DNA of 64,000 bases from Calliphora vicina (lineage: Eukaryota; Arthropoda; Insecta; Diptera; Calliphoridae), in the NCBI RefSeq assembly GCF_958450345.1, contig NC_088781.1, positions 58,234,315 to 58,298,314 on the forward strand. The letters are read 5' to 3'. Every line of letters begins with the position of its first letter. The first letter of the stretch is position 1. A model generated the notes under the pieces. It worked only from the letters and a program-made list of their open reading frames with translations, searched no databases and had not been told where the DNA came from. Shown here piece after piece: positions 1 to 12,400 of the stretch. The translations under genes and the position numbers were made by a program.

Positions 1-57
1 ACATCTGCACAAACGCATAATACCCTTCCCACTATGGTGGTGTAGGGTATAAACAGT
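1..57 (-). repeat. Dispersed repeat family D1, terminal fragment (copy h)
   Basis: End of a dispersed repeat called D1 here. In forward orientation D1 starts with TATACCCTACAC and ends with CTTACTTGTTT. This piece matches the last bases of the reverse copies at 10124-10875 and 27119-27868, so the rest of the copy would lie upstream of the window. Confidence 0.85.
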
Positions 58-829
58 TTAATGAATGAAAAAAATTAATTTTCTTTTAGCTAAACCTTAT
101 TTCTGACCAAAATTCATTATAGATTACACAGGTCAACAGCAAAAAAGGCTTAACTAACCACTATGTAGATTTCATTCATCATGGTTACCTAAGTACAAAA
201 ATAGTAAAATTTTTCAATTCTATGGATAGATTTTCGAGAAATTCGAAAAATCAATCAATTTCTGCAGTTTCGATTTTTCATGATTTTTTTAAAATCAAAA
301 AAAAATTTATTTTCATGTAAAAAATATATTTTTTGCTTCAATTTGTTATTATAACTCCGAAACTACTGAGCCGATTAAAACGCAGTATATATGTAAATAG
401 GATGGGGAAAATGTTTGCAATATTAACTCAATCGTAAGAAGAACATTAACTACTCAATTTTATGTATATCAAACAAAAAATTAAAATTTTGTGAAAATGA
501 GGAAATTCACTTAATTGAGAATAAATTCGAAGAAGCAATCGATATTTATGATCGATAACTCATTTTGTTGGTATTAGTTACAGTGGCGTTGCGATAAAGC
601 AAAACTAAACAATTTCTGCCATTTTCGATTTTTCATGAGTTTTTTAAACAAAAAAATTGCTATTTTCATGTAAAAAATATATTTTTTACTTCAATTTGTT
701 ATTATAACTCCGAAACTACGTAGCCGATTGAAACATAATGTATAAACGGATTAAATGATATGTAAATCTAAAGTTTTCTAAGTTTATTGTAATAATAGCG
801 GACTTACCTTTTTGAGCTATCATTAATTA
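58..829. repeat. Foldback family F2, left part, with an internal direct duplication
   Basis: No gene is seen. The stretch is AT-rich and related to 33498-34310 and 37954-38660. Two direct copies of a unit of about 145 bases start near 255 and 620; both end in the phrase ATTATAACTCCGAAACTAC. The matching right part of the family follows at 3325-3560, so the element at 830-3324 sits inside it. Confidence 0.6.
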
Positions 830-3324
830 CACAGTGCAACAGTGAAAAAAACACACGATCATGACTATATAGATTCGACTCTACTACCAAAGTGTAGTAA
901 AACCCTGTACTCAATTTGTCCATTTTGGTGACCGATTTTTTTTTATGAGCCCCCAAAGTTTCTGAAAATCAGTGGGGCCGCTAAAAAAGGTGTCATCAGT
1001 TTTTGGTTAACAGCTAATTCAGACTTTGTGATACGGCTTAACTTTATATGGCAATAATATAGCTAAGAGTCCTCCAAATAAATTTTGTTCAAATTTTTTT
1101 TCCAAAAAATAGCTTTTTCGTGCACTTATGTTAAAAAAATATAGGAAGAAATTTTTTTTTTTTACTTTTTTTAGAATAACTTCCAGGGTCTCCTAATTTT
1201 TCACTAACAATATTTAGCAAAGTTGTAGCTACGGTAAAGTTGAACAACTCTTGAGAACATATCAATGCATTCTGAACGTGTATAGTCACTCTAAATAGCA
1301 CATAAAGATCACTTTGTACCTTAACAATTTTCGTTTTTACTATTTTTTGACTTTAAAACAAAGATTTTTTGTTAAAATAGTATGATCAAGTCCACACTTC
1401 TATGCTGTGCTGTATTATCTACTCGGCTGAAGTGTTCGGAATAGGGATCAGTGAGTGGACCCTCAATGTCACACATTTAAAAAAAAATCGCCAAAAAGCC
1501 ATTTGTGATCCGAAATCCGCTGGAATTAGAAATATAGATAGTCCTTGAGAAGGTCGACGAAAATATGCTTTTATCTGTAGGTTATCTCTTTTAGTTCAAG
1601 AGATATTTAGGTTTCATTTTTTTTTTAAATTTTGCTCGATCTTTTTTTTGTATTTTATATATGATGGGCTTACGAAATGTCGAAATTTGTTTTTTATATA
1701 TGACGTATATTTGCGATGGAATTCTATAGAAAATAAAACAAATCTGATAACAATTATTTCGTCCCTATAAAAAGTTACACGCATCCAAAGTTGAAGCTTC
1801 TTTTTATATATTTCAACTTTGTATGCGTGTGTTTTTTAAGTATTTTCCCAAAAAAGTCCCCATATTTTTTCTTTTATAAAAAGCAAATTTTCTTCATGGC
1901 TATATACATTTTTTTTTATGATTTGGAAAGAGAACTTAACGCAAAAACGTATAAAGTAAAACTTGACTACCTTAAGTGGACAGTGTACCCCCCAGCCCTA
2001 TCCAAACTTGGCCAATTTTGAAACAAAATTTTAGGTTTGAGTAAAAAATTCTAATAACGCAAAGCACCGATGCTCAGAAACTCGACATATTTGTACAGCC
2101 CTATATGTTGTTTATATACATACAAAACGTTTTTACTATCATACTGTAAATAACGTCAAAGTGGGCTATTTTCTAAAAAAAAAAACACATGTTCCCCGTT
2201 TTAGGAATTTCGATGTTTGAAAACAAAGAATGGCAACATTAGTGATGCCATTGACTTAAGAACATTTAGATCTATATTACTTCCAAACTTTATTGTGATG
2301 TCTGTAACTGTTCAAATTTTACATTAATTCAAAGTTTTTATTTTTCTTGATGGAAAATCACCATTTTATAATATTGTTAGTTTTTAAGGTAAAATACGTC
2401 CGAAAAAACACAAAATTAATTGATTTCACTAAAATGTCAATCTACAAGTTATGAGGTTTCCACCGATATCAAAAACTTATATAAAAAGCTTATATTTACT
2501 CTTCAGAAGCTCCACAAACCATGCCCACTTTCAAAAATTTTAATGTTATTTCATATCTTGCATCAAGCCGGTCTTGCGTGATCAATATTGGATAAAGTGA
2601 TGCGCCCGGATCATACCGATAATGATTTGCCCATTCTTCGTTATTCCAGCACAATAGAGAAGTATACACTCGAACATACATTATTAACAAAAAATTTTTG
2701 TTTTAGAGCAGCGAAATGCAAACTCACACCACTACAGTTTTTAGATATTGTAGTTGTATGAGTTGAGAATTATTCTCTGGCAAAAACAAAAACAACTAGC
2801 TGAAATAATGAAATAAACAAGCATAAAAACGTAACACAACCTGCTTCTTTCAATGCTCATGCGAGACTGACTGTTTTTATACAATGTGTGTGCTTGCGTA
2901 CATGTGAAAATAAAAACAAGAGAGCTCATTTGAGAGCTCATTGCATTTCGCTGTTTTAGAGTCAAAAAATAGTAAAAAACTAAAATTTTTAAGCTACAAA
3001 GTTATTTTTGACAGCTATTTAGAATGCCTAGATATGTTCGGATTGCATTGATATGTTCACAAGAGTTATTCAGATTTACCGTAGCTACAACTTTGCAAAA
3101 TATTGTTATTGAAAAATTAGGAGTCCCTGGAAGTAAAAAAAAAACAAAGTAAAAACAAAAAATTTTCTTCCTATATTTTTTCAACAAAAGTGCACGAAAA
3201 AGCTATTTTTTGGAAAAAAAATTTAACAACATTTATTTGGCGGACTCTTAGCTATATTATTGCTATATAAAGTTAAGCCGTATCACAAAGTCTGAATTAG
3301 CTGTTAACCATTTGTTGCATAGTG
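830..3324. mobile_element. Long foldback DNA element Fb1, copy 1 (non-autonomous)
   Basis: The ends are inverted (CACAGTGCAAC at 830; GTTGCATAGTG ending at 3324) and flanked on both sides by TTA, a possible 3-base target duplication. The sequence near 1020-1260 returns in reverse complement near 3000-3300, so the unit can fold back. It is the opposite-orientation relative of 53935-57556. The open frames inside are short and look like repeat noise. The superfamily is uncertain; a 3-base TTA duplication would fit PIF/Harbinger, but no transposase is present to confirm it. Confidence 0.65.
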
Positions 3325-3560
3325 TTATGTGGGGAAACGTCTAAATAAATTCACAATTTTACTTAAATTTTTTTAAAAAAAAAAAACATCTCCATAGAAT
3401 TTAAAATTTGGCCCATATTTGTATTACTGGAACCACAATACATCTAAATTGTGTGGTGGTTTAAAAATCCTCTAAAATTTTATCGATTTTGTTGAACTGT
3501 GTTATCTGAGGAAAACATAGCCACAAATTTATTAAAACATTTAAATTAATAGTTTTGAAT
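3325..3560. repeat. Foldback family F2, right part
   Basis: Matches 34140-34310 and 38480-38660, including the phrase CTGGAACCACAATACATC. It continues the repeat interrupted by Fb1. Confidence 0.6.
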
Positions 3561-4356
3561 TATTTAAAAAAATCTATTGATATTGAAACTAATTGTTATT
3601 TTTAAAAAAGATGGGGGTATTTTGATTTGTCATTCCGTTTGTAACACATATTTTTATATGTCGCAGACCTACTTTAGTATATGGGGGACTTCACGTCAAA
3701 TGAACAAACTTTTAAAATCGATGTCTTCTGAATGGTTAAGAACTCTCTGAGTTAGACGGGGTCAAAATTTGAATTTTGGCCAAACATATGATTTTTCTCA
3801 TCCATGTAACTTATTATGTATTGTTCTTAGCAAAATATGTCCCAAATAATTTAAATTTAAATAAATTTTATATTTTTTGTTCCGAAATCAAAAACTTTTT
3901 TGACTTTTTTTCAAACTGGGCCCTTCTTTTCTTAAAATAAAGTTTAGATATATTCCTTGAAGACCTATTTGGTCGCTAAGTGGGATGAGAATGGGATATC
4001 TATCAAAATAAATTTTTTTTTCAAAATGGATCGTTTTTTTAATTTTTTTTTGCTCAAAAGAAAGCTTATATATTTTCCTTGAAGACCTATTTGGTCGCGA
4101 TTACGATATCTATCAAAATAAATGTTTTGTAACTCAAAACATGCAACATCCTAGCCCCATTCAAAAGTCCCCGGAATACTGTTTTTGAAGTAATAAATAT
4201 GGTGATTAGGCGGCAATTCTGATAAAATTATTTGTGCAACATTTGATCAGGATTGCCTCGTAATCAACATATTTAAATTCTTAGAACTAATCCGCATATA
4301 AAGCCCCCCCCCAACAAATCTTTCTACAACCCATTGTCAATAAATACTGATAGTGG
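3561..4356. other. Intergenic, no gene seen
   Basis: AT-rich sequence with two similar phrases around 3955 and 4080 (CTTGAAGACCTATTTGGTCG) forming a local direct repeat about 120 bases apart. No coding region or RNA gene can be supported. Confidence 0.5.
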
Positions 4357-4364
4357 GATGACAC

Positions 4365-5814
4365 TAGGGTAATCATTCGACTAATGATCGTTCGATTAAT
4401 CGAATAATTTCTTACTAATAATTATTCGAACAATTTTTAAATGGCCATTTTCGAATAACGAATAATTCGAACAATTTTATGTAGAATAATCGAATAAAAC
4501 GAATAAATGTTCATATATATTTAAATTTATTAAATTGCTTAAAATTTTTAATAATTTCAAATTTAAATAAGTAATAATGACTACAAAAATTGTATTGTTT
4601 CTGAAATTCGACAAATAACTTAAGACAAAGGGACTTTCGATCACTGTAGATGCGTGTTCCGATATCTCCATCTATAAATATATAAATATTACTGCAAGAA
4701 GTTATAATTATAAAAACAAATCTTTCAAAATTTTTAACTTAGGACTTGAACCAATTAAAATAAAAGGTACGGAATAAAATATTTGTTATTTAGCTGGCGA
4801 AATATTAGAAGAATCGCAATTAATAATCAAAATTTTAACTTAGATTAAAGTGGAGTTGAATGTGATGGAGAATGTGATTTTGATACGGTCATCGAAAGTA
4901 ATATTGAGGATGACATTTATAATGATTACATTGATATAGATGAATATAAGTGATGTGTATATACATAAGTGATGTTATTAACCGCGCACGAAAGTGTTGC
5001 AAAATATTTAATAAATCGAATGATAAACACAAATATTGCAAACTAACGTTTTGTTGCAAGAAAAGCATGGAGTTCGTCTTATTCATGATTTTGAACATCG
5101 TTGAACATCTTTGTCTAACATGGTAATAAACTTTTTGTATATGCGTCAATCATGCATTGCCTGACTTCAAATTAGCCACGTTCACTGACAATGATATCAA
5201 ACTTTGGACAGATTCCCTTTATTGTGTAATTCACCAAGACCCCTTTATTAAGCAATGATTAGGCAACGTTGATAGATCTTGATGTATAATACAATTTGTT
5301 ATAAATAATTTAGAAATAGCGAAAAATTAATTTACTAAAGAATTAGTTACTCAATTTAAAACCCGAATTAATGAACGACAAAAAGTTCTTAATACGTTTA
5401 TATTGTATTTGAATTCAGGATCATGTCCAACTAGCTCAAATTTATTAAAGCATAGCTCCAAAACGGAAACTAAAGGGTTTGCTAGTCAATTGTTTTGTAG
5501 ATTGTTCGGAAGTTAATCTGATCAGAATATTTCTGATGAAAATTTAATGATGGACTTTGTTTTCGAATGTTTTTAACATTATCAATACTTGAATTGTTAA
5601 CTTTAACGTTATTTTTGGTTTTTCTTTAACAATAAAATATTAAAAAACCGACATCAAAACTTCATTCTTTAACTTTTTTAAAAAAAATTTTATTATTCGA
5701 ATAATTCGATTAATTTTAAACGTGTGATCGAATTATTCGAACAAGTTAAAATCTCTTATTCGAATTATTCGTTTTATTCGAACAAGAGAAAAATCGAATA
5801 ATTCGAATACCCTA
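4365..5814 (+). mobile_element. Decayed hAT element, TAGGGTATTC family, copy 1
   Basis: Starts TAGGGTAATC and ends GAATACCCTA. The 8-base flanks are GATGACAC (4357-4364) and GACGACAC (5815-5822), a hAT-type target duplication with one difference. Both ends carry runs of TTCGAATAATTCG-type palindromes. Inside, plus-strand translation gives hAT transposase remnants: near 4635 LSITVDACSDISIY, followed by a LGLEPIK phrase as in the RNase-H-like core of hAT transposases, and near 5340 a C-terminal-like stretch. Stops and frameshifts make it inactive. It has the same length (1450 against 1451 bases) as the copy at 60271-61721. Confidence 0.85.
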
Positions 5815-5998
5815 GACGACACTCTTACTTGTTATAACTGATATACAAACAATAAAAAACTTGTTAAAGGTGTCAATTTTTCTTATGGAAAATAATCAAA
5901 ACAGTGGTTTAGAAATATGTCTCTAGGAACAATAATAATAAATCTTAAACAATTGCATTGTACTAAAAACAAGATTTTTCAACAAATATAAACCAAAT

Positions 5999-6493
5999 TT
6001 ATTTTTGTACACTATAAAACTCCGTATTATAACGACTCAAATTATAATAATCATAAATAATTATCGCAGACGGTTTTAGTTTATCTACATCACTTATTTT
6101 ATCTGCTATAAAACTTAAACAATTCTTGACATTTGCCAGCAAATTATCAAAATACAATATGATGGTGGAGTCAGAATTTCTCGATTCGATTCTTTGGATT
6201 AATTCATTGTCCTCAATATCAAAATTGGATTCAGCATCCGAAAGAAAACCAGAAGGAAGATTTATCTCCATTATAACCATATTGGTAGTAGCATTTAGCA
6301 ATTCTGCAGGCATTTGATAGGTAAAGCAAATTTCCAAATTCAATTCACTTGGATTTATCATTTTTGCTTTGGGGTTTATTAAAAAGTGACGAAATTGAGC
6401 TTCTTCAATAATGTTGTATTGGTAGGAAAGTTGTATTAAGGAATGACCGGTACCTTTAACCTCAAAACTTATGTGGCGGGTTGATTTAGGTAA
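5999..6493 (-). CDS. Tep: TEP-A exon 9: receptor-binding domain and stop
   Basis: Begins LPKSTRHISFEVKGTGHSLI (CUB end), then the receptor-binding (MG8) domain with NLEICFTYQMP, VIMEINLPSGFLSD and IIIYDYYNLSRYNTEFYSVQK before TAA at 6001-5999. Only two cysteines are present and none after the domain. Confidence 0.92.
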   Translation of the reverse strand, partial: LPKSTRHISFEVKGTGHSLIQLSYQYNIIEEAQFRHFLINPKAKMINPSELNLEICFTYQMPAELLNATTNMVIMEINLPSGFLSDAESNFDIEDNELIQRIESRNSDSTIILYFDNLLANVKNCLSFIADKISDVDKLKPSAIIIYDYYNLSRYNTEFYSVQK

Positions 6494-9400
6494 CTGAAAT
6501 AAGAAAATTATATACTCATATGTTTAAGATTATATTACATATCAAATTTACCTCATGCTGTTGCATAATTAAGGCATTATCCTGGTTCACTTTAAATTCA
6601 TTATATTGCATGCCAATTCCTTCATGATCTTCAGCATGATATCTTACAGTCAAATTAACATTATTTAAGTTTTTATACTTTTCGGAAAATTTCACCATTG
6701 CCTGAATACCCACTACGGTATCCTGTGTTGATTTGAAACCTCCTTGAGCATTACGCTGCTGTATTAACCATTTAAGTATGGGTGTATGATCTCCAGGCGT
6801 TTCCAGTAGAGCCATTAAAGAATATGCTGTTATCTCAACATCATTTGCTGTGTTTCTATCACCTCCTGACCACCATATATGACCTTTGGAATCTGTTTTA
6901 CTTTGCTGTTTCAATCTCTCTATTACTCGATTGGCATTATTATCTTTGGCCATTATGAGAGTACATGCAACAATGGAAAGAGCATAAATATCTTTGATTT
7001 TGTCCAGGTTAGAGTTAAGAAACTGTAGACCTTTCTGTATTGTTCTTTGATGTTTTTGGGCATATTTCTGAAAGAATTAATTGAACAGAAATCAGCAAAC
7101 ACCACCAAAATGGTTAATTAGAATATATACTAGAGAGACAAATATCCAGATACATTCCATTTCTACCCCCTGGAATTATTTGAATTGTAACAGATAAGAG
7201 TGTTTTATTTGGGCACTGATTGTTATGAATTTTTTATAAAATATTTATCTGGTACCCGATTTTGTTAGTTTTATATTTTATATTACTAGAAAACATTAAT
7301 GGTAAATTTGACATTCTAAGATTCATGCATTTAAATGATATTGGGATCAAAATATAAAAGTGGTCCGAACAAAACTTTTTAATGATTCAACGTATTTTTG
7401 GACATATGCATATCTATTTATGGCAAATATGGGTTTTCTAGGTATTCTCGTATTTGAAACATCGGACGGACAATTTGTTCTAAAATTTTTTGGTTGGACA
7501 GCTTTTGACAATTTTAAACATCAACAATTTCACCCAATAAATCTCTCTAGGACAAAATCCAGTATAATTTTTGCATACGATTTGTATAAAATTTTGCTTC
7601 GATATTCAGAAAATTGGATGCGTATATTTTTGTGTACATGTGAATTATTGATGTCGAATTTCAAACAGATTAAGATATTTATGTGTGATCTTCTGAAGTG
7701 AACCTAATATGGGGACTACGAACCAATATTCGCAAAATCCAGAAGTTTGATTTTCGTACACATTTTAAATTTAATTTTACGTGCAGATCATTTACAAAAT
7801 TTAACCTTTTGCATCATGAAAGCATTTTTTGAAAACAAATATTTCGTCTAATTATTTCGTCTAAAGGAGAACATAATTATCATTTAAATGCATCCTATAA
7901 TCAATAAAATCCGAAACCTGTTTCATAAAATACGAATATTTACCTCAATATTTATACCCTACACTACCATAGTGGGGAGGGTATAATGCGTTTGTGCAGA
8001 TGTTTGTAACACCCAAAAATATTAGTCTAACACCCACCTTAAAGTATACCGATCGACTTAGAATCACTTTCTGAGTCCGTCCGTCCGTCTGGTCGGCTGG
8101 CTGGCTGTCCATGTAAACCTTGTGCGCAGAGTACAGGTCGCAATTTTGAAGCTATTTCGATGAAATTTGGTACATATTATTTTTTCGGTTCAAGGACCAA
8201 GCCTACTGAAACTGGCTGAAATCCGTCCATTATTTCACCTAGCCCCCATACAAATGTCCTCCCGAAATTATACATTATCGGTCATAAATGTTTAATTTAT
8301 ATATGTATCTCCACAAATTCCGCTCCAAATAAGTTTTATATGAACAAAATTCATATCACCAAATTTTGTTACGATCGGTCCATAATTTGTCATAGCTCCC
8401 ATATAGACCCGCTTCCGAAAATCACTTTAACCTGCATAAATCGCTTAAAAATGTTGGTATACACACAAAATTCAACATAGTTAACTTTTATATAGACATA
8501 AATCACACGACCTAATTTCATGGTGATCGGTCCATAATTGGTCATAGCCCCCATATAAGGCCCACTTTCGAAAATCACTCAAAAAAATAAATTATTGAAA
8601 TTTTAAAAGAAAAATGTTTTTGCTCTTTTACTTAGTGTAGGGTATTATATGGTCGGGCTAGACCGATCATACTTTCTTACTTGTTTTTAATATGAAATTG
8701 GAAGACCCAAGGTCAATTTGTCTGTGGTGTCTGATGGAATGCATGATATCTTGATACAATGGTTCAACATATTATGATAACACTGTCCAAAAAATTGAGA
8801 CATTTTGATTGGAACAGAATAGCGATCCTATAATTCCGAAAGGACATGTTGAGTATATAATTTTTGTAGAACAAACTTTTGTAGCTGGTCTGAATTTTTT
8901 TTTATAGTGGGTCAAAGTTTTAATTTTTTGATCGAAAGGAGCATGAAACTAAATGAAAAAAAATTTAAAAAAGTGGTCACTTAAAATTCGTACGGTTTAA
9001 AGCGAGCATAACTTTTAAATGAAACAACGTATGTTAACATTTTATACATGAAATTAACTGTAGGTTTATGTGTCTTTATTGCGAATAAATTGTCTAGCTT
9101 TTCTTCTTATTCCTCCCATTAATAGCTGCACAACTTTTCTTCCCACTTCTACCGTTATTCCAGCATATTTATTCCACTTTGTTCTCATAAAAATCTGGTT
9201 ATTTACTGTACCTGCACTCTTTTTCAATTTACTTTTAACAATTGCGCAATATATCTCGATTGGACGAAGATTTGGGCAATTTGTTTAATTGATGCGTTTT
9301 GGTATAATATCAGTATTATTCTCATTATACCACTTCATAGTTGTATTTGAGTAATGACAACTTGTCATTGAGTAATACCAACTTGGCTGAAACTTTGTAT

Positions 9401-12400
9401 CAGATGTGTGATGTCTTATAAATGACAGCAATCGCTTTTCCAAATTCTCTTTTTTATATATAATTCTGAAAATTCTTTAAAAACATGTCTGAAAAACTTG
9501 ACTCTTCAAACCGCAGCTGCGGATTGCCTGCCAAGTTAACATTTTTGTTAAATTTTACGTATTCATATTTAAAGGCCACACAACCTCGAGCTGCAGAGAC
9601 GTGCAAATTTTGACCTGGTATCTGCCGAAAATCAGATTTTGGCTATCTTTTAACCCTACAAAGTCGGATTTTCTAGATTTTTGTGCACAATTTTGTCTCT
9701 AGCTTCATTTTCCATTGTGTCTATACTTTTTAAAACTAAACATAATAACATGCAATTCATTATAGAATAATGGTAGATTTGTTATTAAAAACGTATGTAA
9801 ATCTTTTTCCATTTTGATAACAGGGGACATTGTTATGATTACTATAGTGCGTACGGATTTTAAGTGGCCACTTCTTATCTTATTGTCACAGTTATATTGT
9901 GGAATTTTATGGTAATAATTTTTGCGGAAGATCTTAACCCTCTTGCCCCGATATTTTTTTTCAAAAAAATCAAAAAAAAAAATCATTTCAAAAAGGACAT
10001 TTAAGGAAAATATTTCACGAAAAATTTCAGTGAGGCTCACTAAAGATACCAAAGTTTTAAGTAAAACTCCTTACGGTTAATTAGCAAATTACATGCCACC
10101 TTGGGTCTCATATTTTTTTTTTAAAACAAGTAAGAAAGTATGGTCGGTCAAGCCCGACCATATAATACCCTACACCAAGTAAATGAGTAAAAATATTTTT
10201 CTTTTAAAATATCAATAATTTATATTTTGGAGTGATTTTTCGAAGGGGCCTTATATGGGAGCTATGATCAATTATGGACCGATCACCATAAAATTAAGTC
10301 GTGTGATTTATGTCTATATGAAAGTTATTTATGTTGAATTTTGTGTGTATACCAACATTTTTAAGTGATTTATGCACGTTAAAGTGATTTTCGGAAGCGG
10401 GTCTATATGGGAGCTATGACTAATTATGGACCGATCGTAACAAAATTTGGTGACATGAATTTTGTATATATAAAACTTATTTGGAGCGAAATTTGTGTAG
10501 ATACATAGATAAATTAAACATTTATGACCGATAAAGTCCAATTTCGAGGGGACATTAGTATGGGGGCTAGGTGAAATAATGGACCGATTCAATAGGCTTG
10601 GTCCTTGTGCCGAAAAAGTAATATGTACCAAATTTTATCGAAATATCTTCAAAATTGCGACCTGTACTCTGCGCACAAGGTTTACATGGACAGCCAGCCA
10701 GCCAGCCAGCCAGCCAGCCAACCAGACGGACGGACGGACATCGTTTAATCGACTCAGAAAGTGATTCTAAGCCGATCGGTATACTTTAAGGTGGGTGTTA
10801 GACTAATATTTTTGGGCGTTACAAACATCTGCACAAACGCATAATACCCTCCCCACTATGGTGGTGTAGGGTATAAAAATAGCCAAAATAAAACTATTTA
10901 TGATCCGAATGAGCTAAAATTTTAAATATAAATAGTCCTTAAGAAGATTTATCAAAAACATGCCATCATATGTAAGTTATTTTTTTTTTTAGTTCAAGAG
11001 ATATTTAGGTTTATTTATTTTTCTTAATTCTACTCCATCTTTTTTTTGGTTTTTAGAGGGAGGAGGGTCGAAATTTTTTTTAACAATATTTGCTATAAAA
11101 TTCTGAAAAACATCAAAACAACTTGCTAAAAGTTACATGCATCAAAGTTTGGAACATGTAAAAATGGCCGTATTTTTTACGTTTTTTTTTTCCCAAAAAA
11201 GTCCCTATATTTTTTCTTTGTAGAAAAAAATTCGGGACTATATAAAATTTGTATATGATCCGAAAAGAGGACTTAATGCAAAAAAGTGTAAAGTAAAACT
11301 TTGCTCACTTAAGTGGACCTAGTCGCCCCCACACGTATTTTTTATGTAAAATAAAGCTTTAGGGCAAAAATTCTCAAATCGCGTATCCGATATCAAAATA
11401 TATTATTCGATTATAGGTGGCTCAATATGTTTCTAATTATTTTGTAGAGGGTCCCGATAACCCCGAAACTGGAATGGATATTATAGCCAAAAAACTAAAA
11501 ATTTGCATTTTTGGAATTTTTCAACACTTTTTTAGGAATTGCGGGATTTCTGATAATAAATTTCAAAATTCCTTTTTATTTTTCCATTTTAAATAGAAAA
11601 ATCTACATAACTGTGAAATTTTATTAAAAACTATTTATAAATAAAAATTTAATTTCAATTCGAAAAATTTCAATATGCAAAAATCCAATAAAAAACATTT
11701 TTTGTCATATTTTTCTATAAAGTATTCCATGAATTTTTAATTGTCAAAAGTTATAAATATTTTTGAAAAATAGGCAAATAGCTTGAACGAAATTATATTA
11801 TATCGCATCATAACATTTTTAATTCTATGTATAAATTTCAAAATAATCAAAAAAAACCTTCTCCTGTAAAATTTGTGTTTTGTCGCTTACGATAATTTGG
11901 CGCTAAGGGCTCGATATTTTCTTGACGTTAAATATAAGCTCATTCGGATCGTAAATACATTTTGGGCGATTTTTTTAAAAATGTGAGAGCCAAGCTTTAC
12001 ATAAAACTTTGGGATCTTTAGTGACCCTCACTGAAATTTTTCGGAAAAATATTTCGTAGAATATTTTTGAATTTCTCGAAAAAAGGGTAAAATTGACCCC
12101 TAAAGAGCGGAGCTAGAGGTTTAAGATCGTCCACAAAAATTATCCCCATAAAATTCCATAACATATCTGTGACAATAAGAATTCTCTCAAACATTAACTT
12201 ACCACATTTTTTTCATTTCGATCAAAAAATTAAAACTTTGACCCACTGTAAAAAAAATTTCAGACCAGCTGGACTATAAGTTTAATCTACCAGAATGATT
12301 TACACAACATGCCCTTTCAGAATTATGGGGTTGCTAATCTGTTCCAAAAATGCTGTTGGACAGTGTAGGTTTTGGACACATAAGTTACCCTGCTAAAATG

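Noticed and set aside
7360..7701. 113-residue plus-strand open frame
   Set aside because: No family pattern; it lies in repeat-like intron sequence antisense to TEP-A.
9705..10052. 115-residue minus-strand open frame
   Set aside because: It lies in an arm of the TEP-A intron 7 foldback; the sequence has a mirror copy near 12000-12180 and no protein similarity is apparent.
10329..10764. Open frames repeated in several D1 copies
   Set aside because: They are accidental frames in the repeat; the corresponding frames are broken or shifted in other D1 copies.
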